Shown: positions 1-7,185, counted from the first letter of the stretch. The stretch is 13,563 nucleotides of DNA from JALYXS01 sp051003795 (GCA_051003795.1 JBPCKZ010000092.1:1-13563), one strand, 5' to 3'. The notes: a model not told the origin generated them from the letters alone. Made by a program: numbers and translations.

Positions 1-37
1 TGCGGCGGGATTCCAGTGATTCGAGTGAACGCTCCAT
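1..37 (-). CDS. 5' end of an unidentified leftward gene (partial)
   Basis: Reading leftward, an ATG at 37-35 opens a frame that stays open to the window edge and begins MERSLESLESRR. It is preceded by a near-perfect Shine-Dalgarno (GGAGGT, 46-41) four to five bases upstream, and by a TATAAT -10 box at 77-72. Twelve codons are too few to name a family. The Glu/Ser/Arg-rich start has no signal-peptide character, so a cytoplasmic product is likely. The inverted repeat over its promoter suggests a repressed, possibly self-regulated gene. Confidence that a gene starts here comes from the stacked -10, operator and SD rather than from the protein. Confidence 0.6.
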   Translation of the reverse strand, partial: MERSLESLESRR

Positions 38-46
38 AAGACCTCC

Positions 47-74
47 AATCTGAATGATCTACAACATTCAGATT
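47..74. promoter_or_regulatory. Perfect inverted repeat, candidate repressor operator
   Basis: AATCTGAATG (47-56) and CATTCAGATT (65-74) are perfect reverse complements separated by an 8-bp spacer, giving half-site centres 18 bp apart. The right arm overlaps the leftward TATAAT (77-72), and the left arm ends next to the SD of the leftward gene, so a bound dimer would cover the -10 to about +19. This geometry fits an operator for a dimeric helix-turn-helix regulator. Which regulator is unknown. The stem is A/T-rich and only one arm would be in the predicted transcript, so an RNA hairpin role is less likely. Confidence 0.65.
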
Positions 75-77
75 ATA
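72..77 (-). promoter_or_regulatory. -10 box of the leftward gene
   Basis: Read on the minus strand, positions 77-72 are TATAAT, an exact consensus -10. Transcription would start near position 65, giving a leader of about 28 nt before the ATG at 37. The region 17-18 bp upstream (about 94-100, GTTACC-like) is a poor -35, which may mean the promoter is weak or needs an activator. Confidence 0.5.
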
Positions 78-81
78 AGCC

Positions 82-106
82 AAAAAAAGGGGCGGTAACT
101 TCCGCC
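82..106 (-). terminator. Short hairpin plus T-tract, leftward
   Basis: On the minus strand the sequence reads GGCGG, loop AAGTTA, CCGCC, then CC and seven T (88-82). This has the layout of a small Rho-independent terminator: a 5-bp all-GC stem and a U-tract. It lies upstream of the leftward promoter, so it would stop leftward transcripts coming from antisense of the neighbouring gene before they reach the gene at 1-37. The stem is short and is followed by two C before the T run, so efficiency is uncertain. Confidence 0.4.
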
Positions 107-126
107 TACAAATTTGACGCACACCC

Positions 127-146
127 AACTGAAACGAACTGAAACG
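127..146. repeat. Tandem 10-bp direct repeat upstream of the propeller gene
   Basis: AACTGAAACG occurs twice back to back (127-136, 137-146) with no mismatch. The 10-bp period puts both copies on the same face of the helix. The repeat sits just upstream of the possible -35 at 153-158. OmpR/PhoB-type response regulators commonly bind such phased direct repeats, so an activator site is possible, but nothing here identifies the regulator. Confidence 0.45.
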
Positions 147-152
147 ATCCGG

Positions 153-182
153 TTGAGCGCGCGATCCGAGCATAGCCATAAT
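153..182 (+). promoter_or_regulatory. Candidate promoter of the propeller gene
   Basis: TTGAGC (153-158) and CATAAT (177-182) are separated by 18 bp and resemble sigma-70 -35 and -10 boxes. Transcription would then begin around 188-190, at or next to the TTG initiation codon, implying a leaderless or nearly leaderless mRNA. A second -35-like TTGACG lies at 114-119 but has no good -10 partner. Confidence 0.35.
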
Positions 183-189
183 AGAGCGG

Positions 190-1965
190 TTGAGTCTCTC
201 GATTCGAACCGTATCGATCGCATGCCTACTCGCCGCCGCGGCGATCGTCTCGCTAGTGGCTCAACTCGTGGCGCAACAGGGAATGGGTGGAGGCTCCAAG
301 GCGGCTCCGCGCGGGCCGGCGAAAGCGCGAACCGGCTTGCCCAACCCGAAAATCGATTTTCGCGACATCGCGGCGGCGGCTGGACTTGCCGCGCCCAACG
401 TATACGGCGGCGTGGCGGCCAAGAAATACATCCTCGAGATGACCGGAAATGGCGCCGCTATTTTCGATTTCGATAACGACGGGAAACCGGACATTTTTTT
501 GGTCAACGGCACGCGGCTGTCCGGCCAAACAATTACCAGCCGGCTTTATCGCAACGAAGGCGGCGGAAAGTTCCGCGACGTTACCGAAGGCTCGGGCCTG
601 ACCCAGACTGGATGGGGCCAGGGAGTCTGCGCCGGCGATTTCGACAACGACGGACTTACCGATCTGTTCGTCACGTACTTTGGCCACAATATTCTTTATC
701 GCAATCTCGGCGGCGGCCGTTTCGAGGATGTCACCGAAAAAATGGGCCTGCCCGCAATCGGGCAGCGCTGGGGCACGGGCTGCGCATTTCTCGATTACGA
801 TCGCGACGGCTACCTCGATGTGTTTGTCGCCAACTACCTGGATTTCAGCTTGGAGAAAGCGGCACTCCCCGGGGCGAATCCGTTCTGCACGTGGAAAGGA
901 CTGCGCGTTTTCTGCGGTCCTCGCGGATATCCCGGCGGCCACAACCTTCTCTATCGCAATGAGCGCGGCCAAAAGTTTACGGATGTGACAAACAAAGCGG
1001 GCGCCGCCTTTTCCGACCTGCACTACAGCCTGGGAGTGGTCTCTTCCGATTTCGACGATGACGGATGGCCCGATATCTACGTGGCCTGCGATTCCAGCCC
1101 CAGCCTTCTATACCGGAACAATCGCAACGGCACGTTTTCGGATGTCGCCATCGAGCGCGGCGCTGCCTACGGGCCGGATGGCCAGGAGCAGGGCAGCATG
1201 GGCGTGGCCGCGGGCGATTACGACAACGACGGCCGGATCGATATTGTAAAAACGAACTTCATCGATGAAACTCCCACGCTTTATCGCAACGAAGGGAACG
1301 CTTACTTCGACGATCGGACTTACCCGGGCGGCCTCGGCGTCCGCACCCGGTTAGTGGGCTGGGGAGTCAACTTCATCGATATCGATCAAGACGGCTGGAA
1401 GGACATTGTCATGGCCAACGGCCACATATATCCCGAACTTGCCGGAGCGGCTGGACTTGGAGAGGAGTTCCGCCAGCCCAAGAGCCTCTACTGGAATTTG
1501 CAAAATGGCGCCTTCCGTGAAATCGCGAGAGAGAGCGGCGCCGCGTTGTCCGTTCCCGCGGTATCGCGCGGGTTGGCGTCCGGGGATTTGGATCGCGATG
1601 GCGCGCCGGAGATCCTCATCGTCAATATGAACGAGGCGCCGTCGTTGTTGAAAAATTTCGGTCCGAAGGGCAATGCGATTCTGATCGAGGCCGTCGGAAC
1701 GAAGTCCAACCGCAGTGCGATCGGCGCGCGGGTTACGGTGACGGCGGGGAAACTGCGCCAGGTGGACGAAGTACGCAGCGGGGGCAGCTACGCGTCGCAG
1801 AGCGACTTCCGCCTTCATTTCGGACTAGGCGCCGCAAGCATGGTCGACCATATAGAGATCCGATGGCCGAACGGATCGATAGAAAAGCTTGGCAGCGTAT
1901 CCGCGAACCGGTGTATCCGGGTTGTCGAGGGGCAAGGAATTGTGAAGACGACCGCTTTCCAGTAG
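190..1965 (+). CDS. Secreted CRTAC1 family protein (FG-GAP/VCBS repeats, ASPIC/UnbV domain)
   Basis: This 591-aa exported protein probably folds as a calcium-stabilised beta-propeller. An N-terminal signal peptide (about residues 5-29, hydrophobic, ending near VAQQ) is followed by seven DxDxDGxxD-type loops at about residues 93, 150, 202, 287, 343, 397 and 466, typical of FG-GAP/VCBS repeats. An ASPIC/UnbV domain lies at about 505-580 (RSAIGARVTV...HIEIRWPNG). Between loops 3 and 4 there is a longer insert with two cysteines and a CGPRG motif, as seen in other CRTAC1-type proteins. The start is a TTG: an in-frame stop at 154-156 closes the frame, there is no in-frame ATG before residue 32, and starting there would lose the signal peptide. 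No clear Shine-Dalgarno is visible. The family is common in Acidobacteriota and Planctomycetes, and its substrate or ligand is unknown; adhesion or polymer binding is only a guess. Confidence 0.92.
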   Translation: MSLSIRTVSIACLLAAAAIVSLVAQLVAQQGMGGGSKAAPRGPAKARTGLPNPKIDFRDIAAAAGLAAPNVYGGVAAKKYILEMTGNGAAIFDFDNDGKPDIFLVNGTRLSGQTITSRLYRNEGGGKFRDVTEGSGLTQTGWGQGVCAGDFDNDGLTDLFVTYFGHNILYRNLGGGRFEDVTEKMGLPAIGQRWGTGCAFLDYDRDGYLDVFVANYLDFSLEKAALPGANPFCTWKGLRVFCGPRGYPGGHNLLYRNERGQKFTDVTNKAGAAFSDLHYSLGVVSSDFDDDGWPDIYVACDSSPSLLYRNNRNGTFSDVAIERGAAYGPDGQEQGSMGVAAGDYDNDGRIDIVKTNFIDETPTLYRNEGNAYFDDRTYPGGLGVRTRLVGWGVNFIDIDQDGWKDIVMANGHIYPELAGAAGLGEEFRQPKSLYWNLQNGAFREIARESGAALSVPAVSRGLASGDLDRDGAPEILIVNMNEAPSLLKNFGPKGNAILIEAVGTKSNRSAIGARVTVTAGKLRQVDEVRSGGSYASQSDFRLHFGLGAASMVDHIEIRWPNGSIEKLGSVSANRCIRVVEGQGIVKTTAFQ

Positions 1966-1981
1966 CCGATAGCTCAAAAAC

Positions 1982-3034
1982 TCAGCGTTCCGCCACGGTG
2001 TAATCCAGCCGCGGAGCCCGCGCCCGATGCAATTCTTCGGCGCTGCGCTGCGCGTTTAACAACGTGTGATGCAGTTCGCGTTCCCGCGCGGCGCCCGCCC
2101 GATCCCTTTTCCGGTTGTAGCATTCGGCCAAGGCATAATGCGCGGGAGCGAAATCGGGGTTCAACTGAATGGTTTTCTTGAGCGCCGCTTCCGCCTCTTC
2201 CCACTTGTCCCGCGCCTTCAGCAGCTTGTGCAATTCGAACCAGGCGGGCCAGAAGTCAGGGGCCGCCCGCGCTGCCCGGCGCAATAGCCCTTCAGCTTGT
2301 TCCGGGACGGCCAAGGCCAGTAGAAAAGGACCTATCGGACTGGCGGGATGTCGCTCGGAAAAACTGCGCAGCTTCGCAACGACTTCCGGCAGCCGCTGCC
2401 CGGCATCCGGCAGAAGCGCTTCGAGCGAAGCATAAGCGCTCTCCGAGTCGGGAACGGCGTCGATCAATTTCAAAAATGCTTCCAGCGCCTCGCGGTTTTT
2501 TCCCTGGGCGTAATCGGCCAGCCCCAATAGCCGCAGTACTTCCGGGTTCCCGGGGAAGCTCCGCAGTGCATGCCGTAGGATGGTTTCAGCCGGTTCCGGC
2601 GTTTCGTGATCCAGAAGCAGTTGGGCCAGATCGATGTAATAAGCGGGACGCGCAGGGTCGCGGTGGATGGCCTCCTGAAATTCTTTCGCGGCGCTAGGGG
2701 CATCGCCGCGAGCCGAGGCCGCTTTGGCAAGCGAGTCGTGGAGAAGCCCGAGCGCGGCCTGAATTAAGGGCCGATTCGGATCGAGATTCGCGGCCAATTC
2801 CAGGTGCGCGCTGGAATCCTCGAGCTTGCCCTGTTTCAGAAGCACGAGTCCGAGGCGGTATGCGGGATCGGGGTCCCGCGGATTGCTATTTTCCACATCC
2901 GCCAGCATCGCGGCCGCCGCGTCCAGCTTGCCGGCGGCCACCAGCGCCATTGCCTTTTCCACGCTGGGCTGCTCGCCATTGGCGGCTGCTTGAGCCAGCC
3001 ATAGGAACAGAATGAGCGTTCCCGCATTCGCCAT
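1982..3034 (-). CDS. Secreted tetratricopeptide-repeat protein
   Basis: This 350-aa protein is almost entirely helical TPR units after an N-terminal signal peptide (MANAGTLILFLWLAQAAANG). About seven 34-residue repeats can be followed, for example AYRLGLVLLKQGKLEDSSAHLELAAN, then the units around YYIDLAQLLL, LRLLGLADYAQGKNREALEAF and AHYALAECYNRKRD near the C-terminus. TPR arrays bind protein partners; no enzymatic motif is seen. I chose the ATG at 3034 because it begins the signal peptide. An in-frame ATG at 3088 has a better SD-like GGAAG, but would bury the signal 18 residues in and overlap the divergent gene. The stop lies 16 bp from the convergent propeller gene. TPR proteins often accompany CRTAC1 proteins in Acidobacteriota, so joint function is possible but unproven. 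Confidence 0.85.
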   Translation of the reverse strand: MANAGTLILFLWLAQAAANGEQPSVEKAMALVAAGKLDAAAAMLADVENSNPRDPDPAYRLGLVLLKQGKLEDSSAHLELAANLDPNRPLIQAALGLLHDSLAKAASARGDAPSAAKEFQEAIHRDPARPAYYIDLAQLLLDHETPEPAETILRHALRSFPGNPEVLRLLGLADYAQGKNREALEAFLKLIDAVPDSESAYASLEALLPDAGQRLPEVVAKLRSFSERHPASPIGPFLLALAVPEQAEGLLRRAARAAPDFWPAWFELHKLLKARDKWEEAEAALKKTIQLNPDFAPAHYALAECYNRKRDRAGAARERELHHTLLNAQRSAEELHRARAPRLDYTVAER

Positions 3035-3062
3035 GTTAGACTGGCCGCGGAGATTTGCGCTT

Positions 3063-4244
3063 ATGCTCGTGAATCGTAGACAACTCATGATGGCTTCCGG
3101 AGCCGCGCTCGCGATGCGGCCGGGATCGGCTCAATCGCAAGGGACCGCCGCGCAGGACCTACCAGACAGGATACTGCTCAAAGACTACCGCCCCCGGTCG
3201 ATCTACAAGATTCCCGTGACGGAGGTCAAAAAAGCTAAATTTCCAATCGTCGATGTGCACTGCCATGGAGCGCGCGGCACGGAGCAGCTTGACGAGATGG
3301 TCGGGACGATGGACGCGGTGGGAGTTGAAAAGACGGTAATCTTCACGGGCGCCGCGACGGGAGAAAAATTCGCCGAAGCGCGGCGGCGTTATTCCAAATA
3401 TCCGAGCCGCTTCGATTTGTGGTGCGGTTTCGACATGACGGGCGGCGAAACGCCGGGATTTGGGCCGGCCGCCGTTAAGGCGCTCGAAGAGTGCCATCGC
3501 TTAGGCGCTCTCGGCGTAGGCGAGATCAGCGATAAAGGCAAGGGCATCGGCGTACGAGTCGGCACGGGCCTCGGGCTCTTTCCAGGCTCATCCAACCGTC
3601 CGCTTCCACAAAGCCCGGCCGCGGGTCCACACCCGGACGATTCACGAATGGATACTCTCTTCGATAAATGCGCCAAGCTGGGCCTACCGGTCAACATCCA
3701 CATGTCGGACCCAATCTGGGCTTACGAACCGATGGATAAGACCAATGACGGGCTGATGAACGCGTTTACCTGGAGATTGGACGACAAGCCGGGACTCATG
3801 GGGCACGACGGGCTGATCGAGAGTTTGGAGGCCGCGGTGCAGAAGCATCCCAAGACCATCTTCATTGCGTGCCATCTCGCCAATCTGGATTACGACCTCA
3901 CGCGGCTCGGCCGGATGTTCGATCGCAACCCCAATTTATACGCCGATATCGCGGCCCGGTTCGCGGAAACCGCTCCGATTCCGAAATTTGCGGCGCAATT
4001 TTTCGAAAGATACTCGAGCCGCATTCTCTACGGAACGGACATGGCCTACAATCGGCGAATGTTCGGCGCGACGTTCCGCATCCTGGAGACAAACGATGAG
4101 CACTTTTATGAGAACGATCTGAACTTCAACTTCAACTACCATTGGGCGCTCAACGGTTTCGGTCTGCCGGACCCTGTTCTGAGAAAGCTGTATGGCGGAA
4201 ATGCCAAGGATGTTTTTCAGCAGGCGCGAAATAATGCGGGTTAG
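3063..4244 (+). CDS. Amidohydrolase-2 family metal-dependent hydrolase, Tat-exported
   Basis: This 393-aa TIM-barrel hydrolase has the metal ligands of the amidohydrolase-2 (PF04909/COG2159) group: HxH in VDVHCHG (residues 66 and 68), a histidine in VNIHMSDP, a histidine in IFIACHLAN and an aspartate in ILYGTDMAY. Family members hydrolyse or decarboxylate small carboxylated or lactone-type compounds; the substrate cannot be read here. The N-terminus MLVNRRQLMMASGAALAM has a twin arginine followed by a hydrophobic stretch, so export by Tat is likely. This favours the ATG at 3063 (GGAG about 10 bases upstream) over the in-frame ATGs at 3012 and 3033, which would overlap the divergent TPR gene. 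The gene overlaps the next one and probably forms a two-gene operon with it. Confidence 0.88.
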   Translation: MLVNRRQLMMASGAALAMRPGSAQSQGTAAQDLPDRILLKDYRPRSIYKIPVTEVKKAKFPIVDVHCHGARGTEQLDEMVGTMDAVGVEKTVIFTGAATGEKFAEARRRYSKYPSRFDLWCGFDMTGGETPGFGPAAVKALEECHRLGALGVGEISDKGKGIGVRVGTGLGLFPGSSNRPLPQSPAAGPHPDDSRMDTLFDKCAKLGLPVNIHMSDPIWAYEPMDKTNDGLMNAFTWRLDDKPGLMGHDGLIESLEAAVQKHPKTIFIACHLANLDYDLTRLGRMFDRNPNLYADIAARFAETAPIPKFAAQFFERYSSRILYGTDMAYNRRMFGATFRILETNDEHFYENDLNFNFNYHWALNGFGLPDPVLRKLYGGNAKDVFQQARNNAG

Positions 4245-5469
4245 CTTTTTGCCGCTGGCGTCGATTGCGTTTGCCTCCGCTCTCGCGGGCAAGCAAGCGT
4301 TGATCGTGATTTCGGTGGACGGCCTCGACAACCGTTATCTACAGAATGCCGACCGCATGGGCCTCCAGATTCCGAATCTCCGCCGCATGATGCGCGAGGG
4401 CGAATTTTCGAAGGGAGTGATCGGCGTGGTTCCCACGATTACCTGGCCCTCGCACACGACCCTGATCACCGGCGTGGACCCGGTGGCCCACGGCATTCTC
4501 GGGAACCAGAAGCCGAAGTCCGAGGGAGGCGATTACTATTGGAGCGCGTCTTCGATTCGCACGCCGACTCTGCTGCAAGCCGCGCACGATGCCGGACGCG
4601 CCATCGCGACCATTACTTGGCCGGTAACGGTGGATGCGCCCGTGGACTGGAACCTTCCCGAATATTTTCACCGGCGGCGTGGCGGGTCGATGGATCTGCA
4701 ATCCATCGCGAGCAAGTCGAAGCCGGCCGATCTAGTCCGGAAAATTTCGGCGGTGTACCCATCATTCGGGCAGGAATGGATGGACGACAGGACACGGACT
4801 CTGGCAACGATTTACCTGCTGAGGAACGAGCATCCGGATCTGACGCTGGTTCATTTCGTGGATCTCGATTCCGAAGAGCACGACAATGCGCCGTTTTCGC
4901 CCGAGGCGAACGCGGTTCTCGAACGCACCGACGAGCTAATTGGGAAGATTCAAGCGGCAATGCCCGCCGGGTCGGCGATGGCGGTGGTTTCCGATCATGG
5001 CTTCGAGCGAGTCAACACGATGGTGAACCTGAAAGCGCTTGCGGCGAAACAGGGCGTGGCCGGCGTGGCGCTCTTCGGGGGCATCGCGATCGCGCGGGAT
5101 GAGGCCGCGGGCGAGTTCCTGCGGAAGTTGTCGAAAGATCCGCAATACGGTGTCGCCCGCGAGATATCGAGAGACGAATTGGCGCGATTCCCTTCGACGC
5201 TGCCTTCAAACGCGGCGGCGGTGTTCGAGGCGGCGGACGGGTTCATGTTCCGGGACACGCCGAACGGGGAGATCTTCAGTAAGCCGCGGGAGATCGGCAA
5301 TCACGGGCACTGGCCGATGCGCTACCGCGCGGTTTACATTTTGTGGGGGCCGGGCATTCCGCATGAGGTGCTGCCTGAATTTTCCATGAAGGAGATCGCC
5401 GGAAGACTGGCGAAAGCGCTCGGCGTACGATTCGTGGCCGCAACGCCGGCCGGGAGCGGCAACCGCTGA
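4210..5469 (+). CDS. Type I phosphodiesterase/nucleotide pyrophosphatase (alkaline phosphatase superfamily)
   Basis: This protein of about 419 aa carries the two-metal site of the NPP-type alkaline phosphatase superfamily (PF01663): Asp in VISVDGLD, the nucleophile Thr in TWPSHTTLITG, Asp/His in VDLDSEEHD, AspHis in VSDHGFERV and a late His in GNHGHWPM. It should hydrolyse phosphodiester, pyrophosphate or phosphonate bonds outside the cytoplasm. The start is uncertain. The ATG at 4210 gives MFFSRREIMRVSFLPLA, where SRREIMR fits the Tat consensus; the ATG at 4234 gives a Sec-like signal peptide and only an 11-base overlap with the upstream stop; 4192 is also in frame. I prefer 4210. The gene overlaps the amidohydrolase gene, so translation is probably coupled. 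Its stop is 5 bp from the convergent peptidase gene. Confidence 0.88.
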   Translation: MFFSRREIMRVSFLPLASIAFASALAGKQALIVISVDGLDNRYLQNADRMGLQIPNLRRMMREGEFSKGVIGVVPTITWPSHTTLITGVDPVAHGILGNQKPKSEGGDYYWSASSIRTPTLLQAAHDAGRAIATITWPVTVDAPVDWNLPEYFHRRRGGSMDLQSIASKSKPADLVRKISAVYPSFGQEWMDDRTRTLATIYLLRNEHPDLTLVHFVDLDSEEHDNAPFSPEANAVLERTDELIGKIQAAMPAGSAMAVVSDHGFERVNTMVNLKALAAKQGVAGVALFGGIAIARDEAAGEFLRKLSKDPQYGVAREISRDELARFPSTLPSNAAAVFEAADGFMFRDTPNGEIFSKPREIGNHGHWPMRYRAVYILWGPGIPHEVLPEFSMKEIAGRLAKALGVRFVAATPAGSGNR

Positions 5470-5474
5470 ATCGG

Positions 5475-7112
5475 TTATCGCAAGGCGGAGGCGTACATCG
5501 TGGACATGGCTTGGTGAAACGAATCGAGACAAGCCTTTTTCATGTACAGCATGTGTCCCGCGTCGCAATAGTAGATGCCCACGTGGCCGCGAAGCGTGGG
5601 ATCGAGCTCCAGGTGATTGACCGTGTACTCGGCCGCGAAGAACGGCGTCGCCAAGTCGTAATATCCCGCGCCGACCAGCACGTGCATGGCGGGATTTTCC
5701 GTGAGCGCCCGCCGCATGGGTTCGGCGACATTCAAATATTGATTCTGGAACTGCGAATAATTCCACGGGCGCACTTTGGAAGTCAGAATTTCGTACGGCA
5801 AGTCGGTCGCGAACTTCAATTCTTCACGGACGTAGGCGTTGAACGTAGCCGTGTAGACGCCCTGAACCGCCGCATAGCTGGGATCGTATTCGGCCCTTTC
5901 GCCCGCCGCGTCCAAATCGATGCCTTTCAGCCGGCTGTCGTAGCGTCCGATGGTCCGGTTCTGGTCGCGCAGCAGCTCCTTCGAAAAGCGGCTCATCGAG
6001 ACGCGCAAATTGGATTCCTCGATGAAGCGCTGGGAGAGGCCGGTCAGCCGCGCCAGCCGCGCCGCGATATCCGAGCGTTCCTGGGGCGCGATTCCGGCGC
6101 CTTTCATCAACGCGAGCGCGTATTCGTTCCCCGCGAAGCGCCGCGATTCGTCGATCGCCGTTTGCAGGCCGCCCGAAAGGTCCGCGGGCAGCTTCTTGTG
6201 ATACCAGGCCGCGGCCGTATAGGTGGGCAGGAAAACGATGTAAGGCAGATCGTTGCCCGGGGTGAAGTTCACGGTTTGGAAATTCAGCACCGACGAGAGA
6301 AGCGTAATTCCGTTCAAGTAAATGCCCCGCTCCAGCAGCACTTGCGACATTCCGGCGGCGCGCGTGGTGCCGTAGCTCTCGCCGGCGAGAAACTTCGGCG
6401 AGGTCCATCGCTCGAAACGCGTGGTGTAGAGGCGAATAAAATCGGCCACCGAATCGAGGTCGCCTTGCACGCCGTGGAATTGCGCCGGATTTTCGCCGGG
6501 AGCGTGGCGGCTGAAACCCGTTGTCACCGGGTCGATGAAGACCAGATCGGTGAACGACAGCGCCGTGTCGTCGTTGTCCGCCAGGCGGTAGGGAGGCGCG
6601 GGCTGTTCGCCCTCGGGATTGGCCATGACCACGCGTTTCGGCCCCAAAGCGCCCATGTGCAGCCACACCGAGGAAGATCCGGGACCGCCGTTGAACGTGA
6701 ATGTAACGGGCCATTTCGATTTATCCGCGATATCGTTTCGCGTGTAGGCGACGAAAAAGATGCTGGCGAGCGGCTTCTCGTCTTCCCGCTTAAGAACCAG
6801 CGTTCCGGCCGTGGCGGTGTAGCGAATGGTTTGGCCGGCGGCCACGATGGCGTGCTCGGTTTTCGAGATACGCTCGACCGCCGGAGGCGCGGGAAATTGC
6901 TGGGCCGCGGCGGCGGCAACGGCGGCTGAAGGCGCGGGCGAAGTCGTCAGGGATGCGGGGCCGGCCGCCGGCTCGCTCGTGGCGGGCGGCGGAGTAGGAA
7001 CAGGCGCCAGCGGAATCGCCGGCCGCGGTTGCGGTGTCTGCGCTTCGGCGACGGCGAGCGCGATATTCAGGATTGCGAGAGGCAAAATTGCTGAAACGGC
7101 TAGGCGGCGCAA
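5475..7112 (-). CDS. Secreted S10-family serine carboxypeptidase
   Basis: This 545-aa enzyme should remove C-terminal amino acids from peptides in the periplasm or outside the cell. Family S10 marks are all present: the oxyanion/substrate segment NGGPGSSSVWLHMG, the nucleophile in AGESYGTTRA (Ser about 246), the catalytic Asp in AGYYDLATP (about 486) and the catalytic His in DAGHMLYM (about 520). A signal peptide (MRRLAVSAILPLAILNIALA) is followed by a Pro/Ala-rich linker (about residues 26-78) and then the catalytic domain. The start is TTG at 7112: the SD GGGAG (7122-7118) lies five bases upstream and overlaps the alternative GTG at 7118, which would add two residues. The gene is divergent from the CsgG-family gene. 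Bacterial S10 enzymes of this size are common in Acidobacteriota. Confidence 0.92.
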   Translation of the reverse strand: MRRLAVSAILPLAILNIALAVAEAQTPQPRPAIPLAPVPTPPPATSEPAAGPASLTTSPAPSAAVAAAAAQQFPAPPAVERISKTEHAIVAAGQTIRYTATAGTLVLKREDEKPLASIFFVAYTRNDIADKSKWPVTFTFNGGPGSSSVWLHMGALGPKRVVMANPEGEQPAPPYRLADNDDTALSFTDLVFIDPVTTGFSRHAPGENPAQFHGVQGDLDSVADFIRLYTTRFERWTSPKFLAGESYGTTRAAGMSQVLLERGIYLNGITLLSSVLNFQTVNFTPGNDLPYIVFLPTYTAAAWYHKKLPADLSGGLQTAIDESRRFAGNEYALALMKGAGIAPQERSDIAARLARLTGLSQRFIEESNLRVSMSRFSKELLRDQNRTIGRYDSRLKGIDLDAAGERAEYDPSYAAVQGVYTATFNAYVREELKFATDLPYEILTSKVRPWNYSQFQNQYLNVAEPMRRALTENPAMHVLVGAGYYDLATPFFAAEYTVNHLELDPTLRGHVGIYYCDAGHMLYMKKACLDSFHQAMSTMYASALR

Positions 7113-7117
7113 TAACA

Positions 7118-7122
7118 CTCCC
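7118..7122 (-). promoter_or_regulatory. Ribosome binding site that decides the peptidase start
   Basis: Read leftward, 7122-7118 is GGGAG. It is five bases from TTG 7112-7110, normal SD spacing, but overlaps the upstream GTG at 7118-7116, which therefore cannot be served by it. This favours initiation at the TTG. Confidence 0.5.
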
Positions 7123-7137
7123 GGAGTTCGAATTGCG

Positions 7138-7143
7138 ATTATA
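7138..7143 (-). promoter_or_regulatory. -10 box of the S10 peptidase gene
   Basis: Read leftward, 7143-7138 is an exact TATAAT. Transcription would start near 7131, giving a leader of about 19 nt that includes the GGGAG ribosome site. No recognisable -35 is found 16-18 bp upstream, so the promoter may depend on an activator or an alternative sigma factor. Confidence 0.4.
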
Positions 7144-7170
7144 CAACTGCCATTTTGAATCGCGCGGTCG

Positions 7171-7185
7171 TATTATGGTGACACC
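7171..7185 (+). promoter_or_regulatory. Candidate -10 and start-site dyad for the CsgG-family operon
   Basis: TATTAT (7171-7176) lies 55 bp before the CsgG-family start codon and is followed directly by GGTGACACC (7177-7185), a 4+1+4 perfect dyad that would fall around the transcription start. The corresponding -35 (about 7148-7153) is weak. With the leftward TATAAT at 7138-7143, the two promoters are back to back about 30 bp apart and would share regulator access. Confidence 0.3.

Noticed and set aside
253..1023. A 256-codon leftward open frame antisense to the propeller gene
   Set aside because: The translation mirrors the repeated DxDxDG coding sequence as recurring hydrophobic VxIEI-like strings. 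It is a shadow, without its own start signals.
5511..6929. A 472-codon rightward open frame antisense to the S10 peptidase
   Set aside because: The peptidase strand carries all catalytic motifs and a signal peptide. The opposite frame is His/Arg/Val-rich, low in recognisable domains, and explained by GC-rich codon use that suppresses stops.
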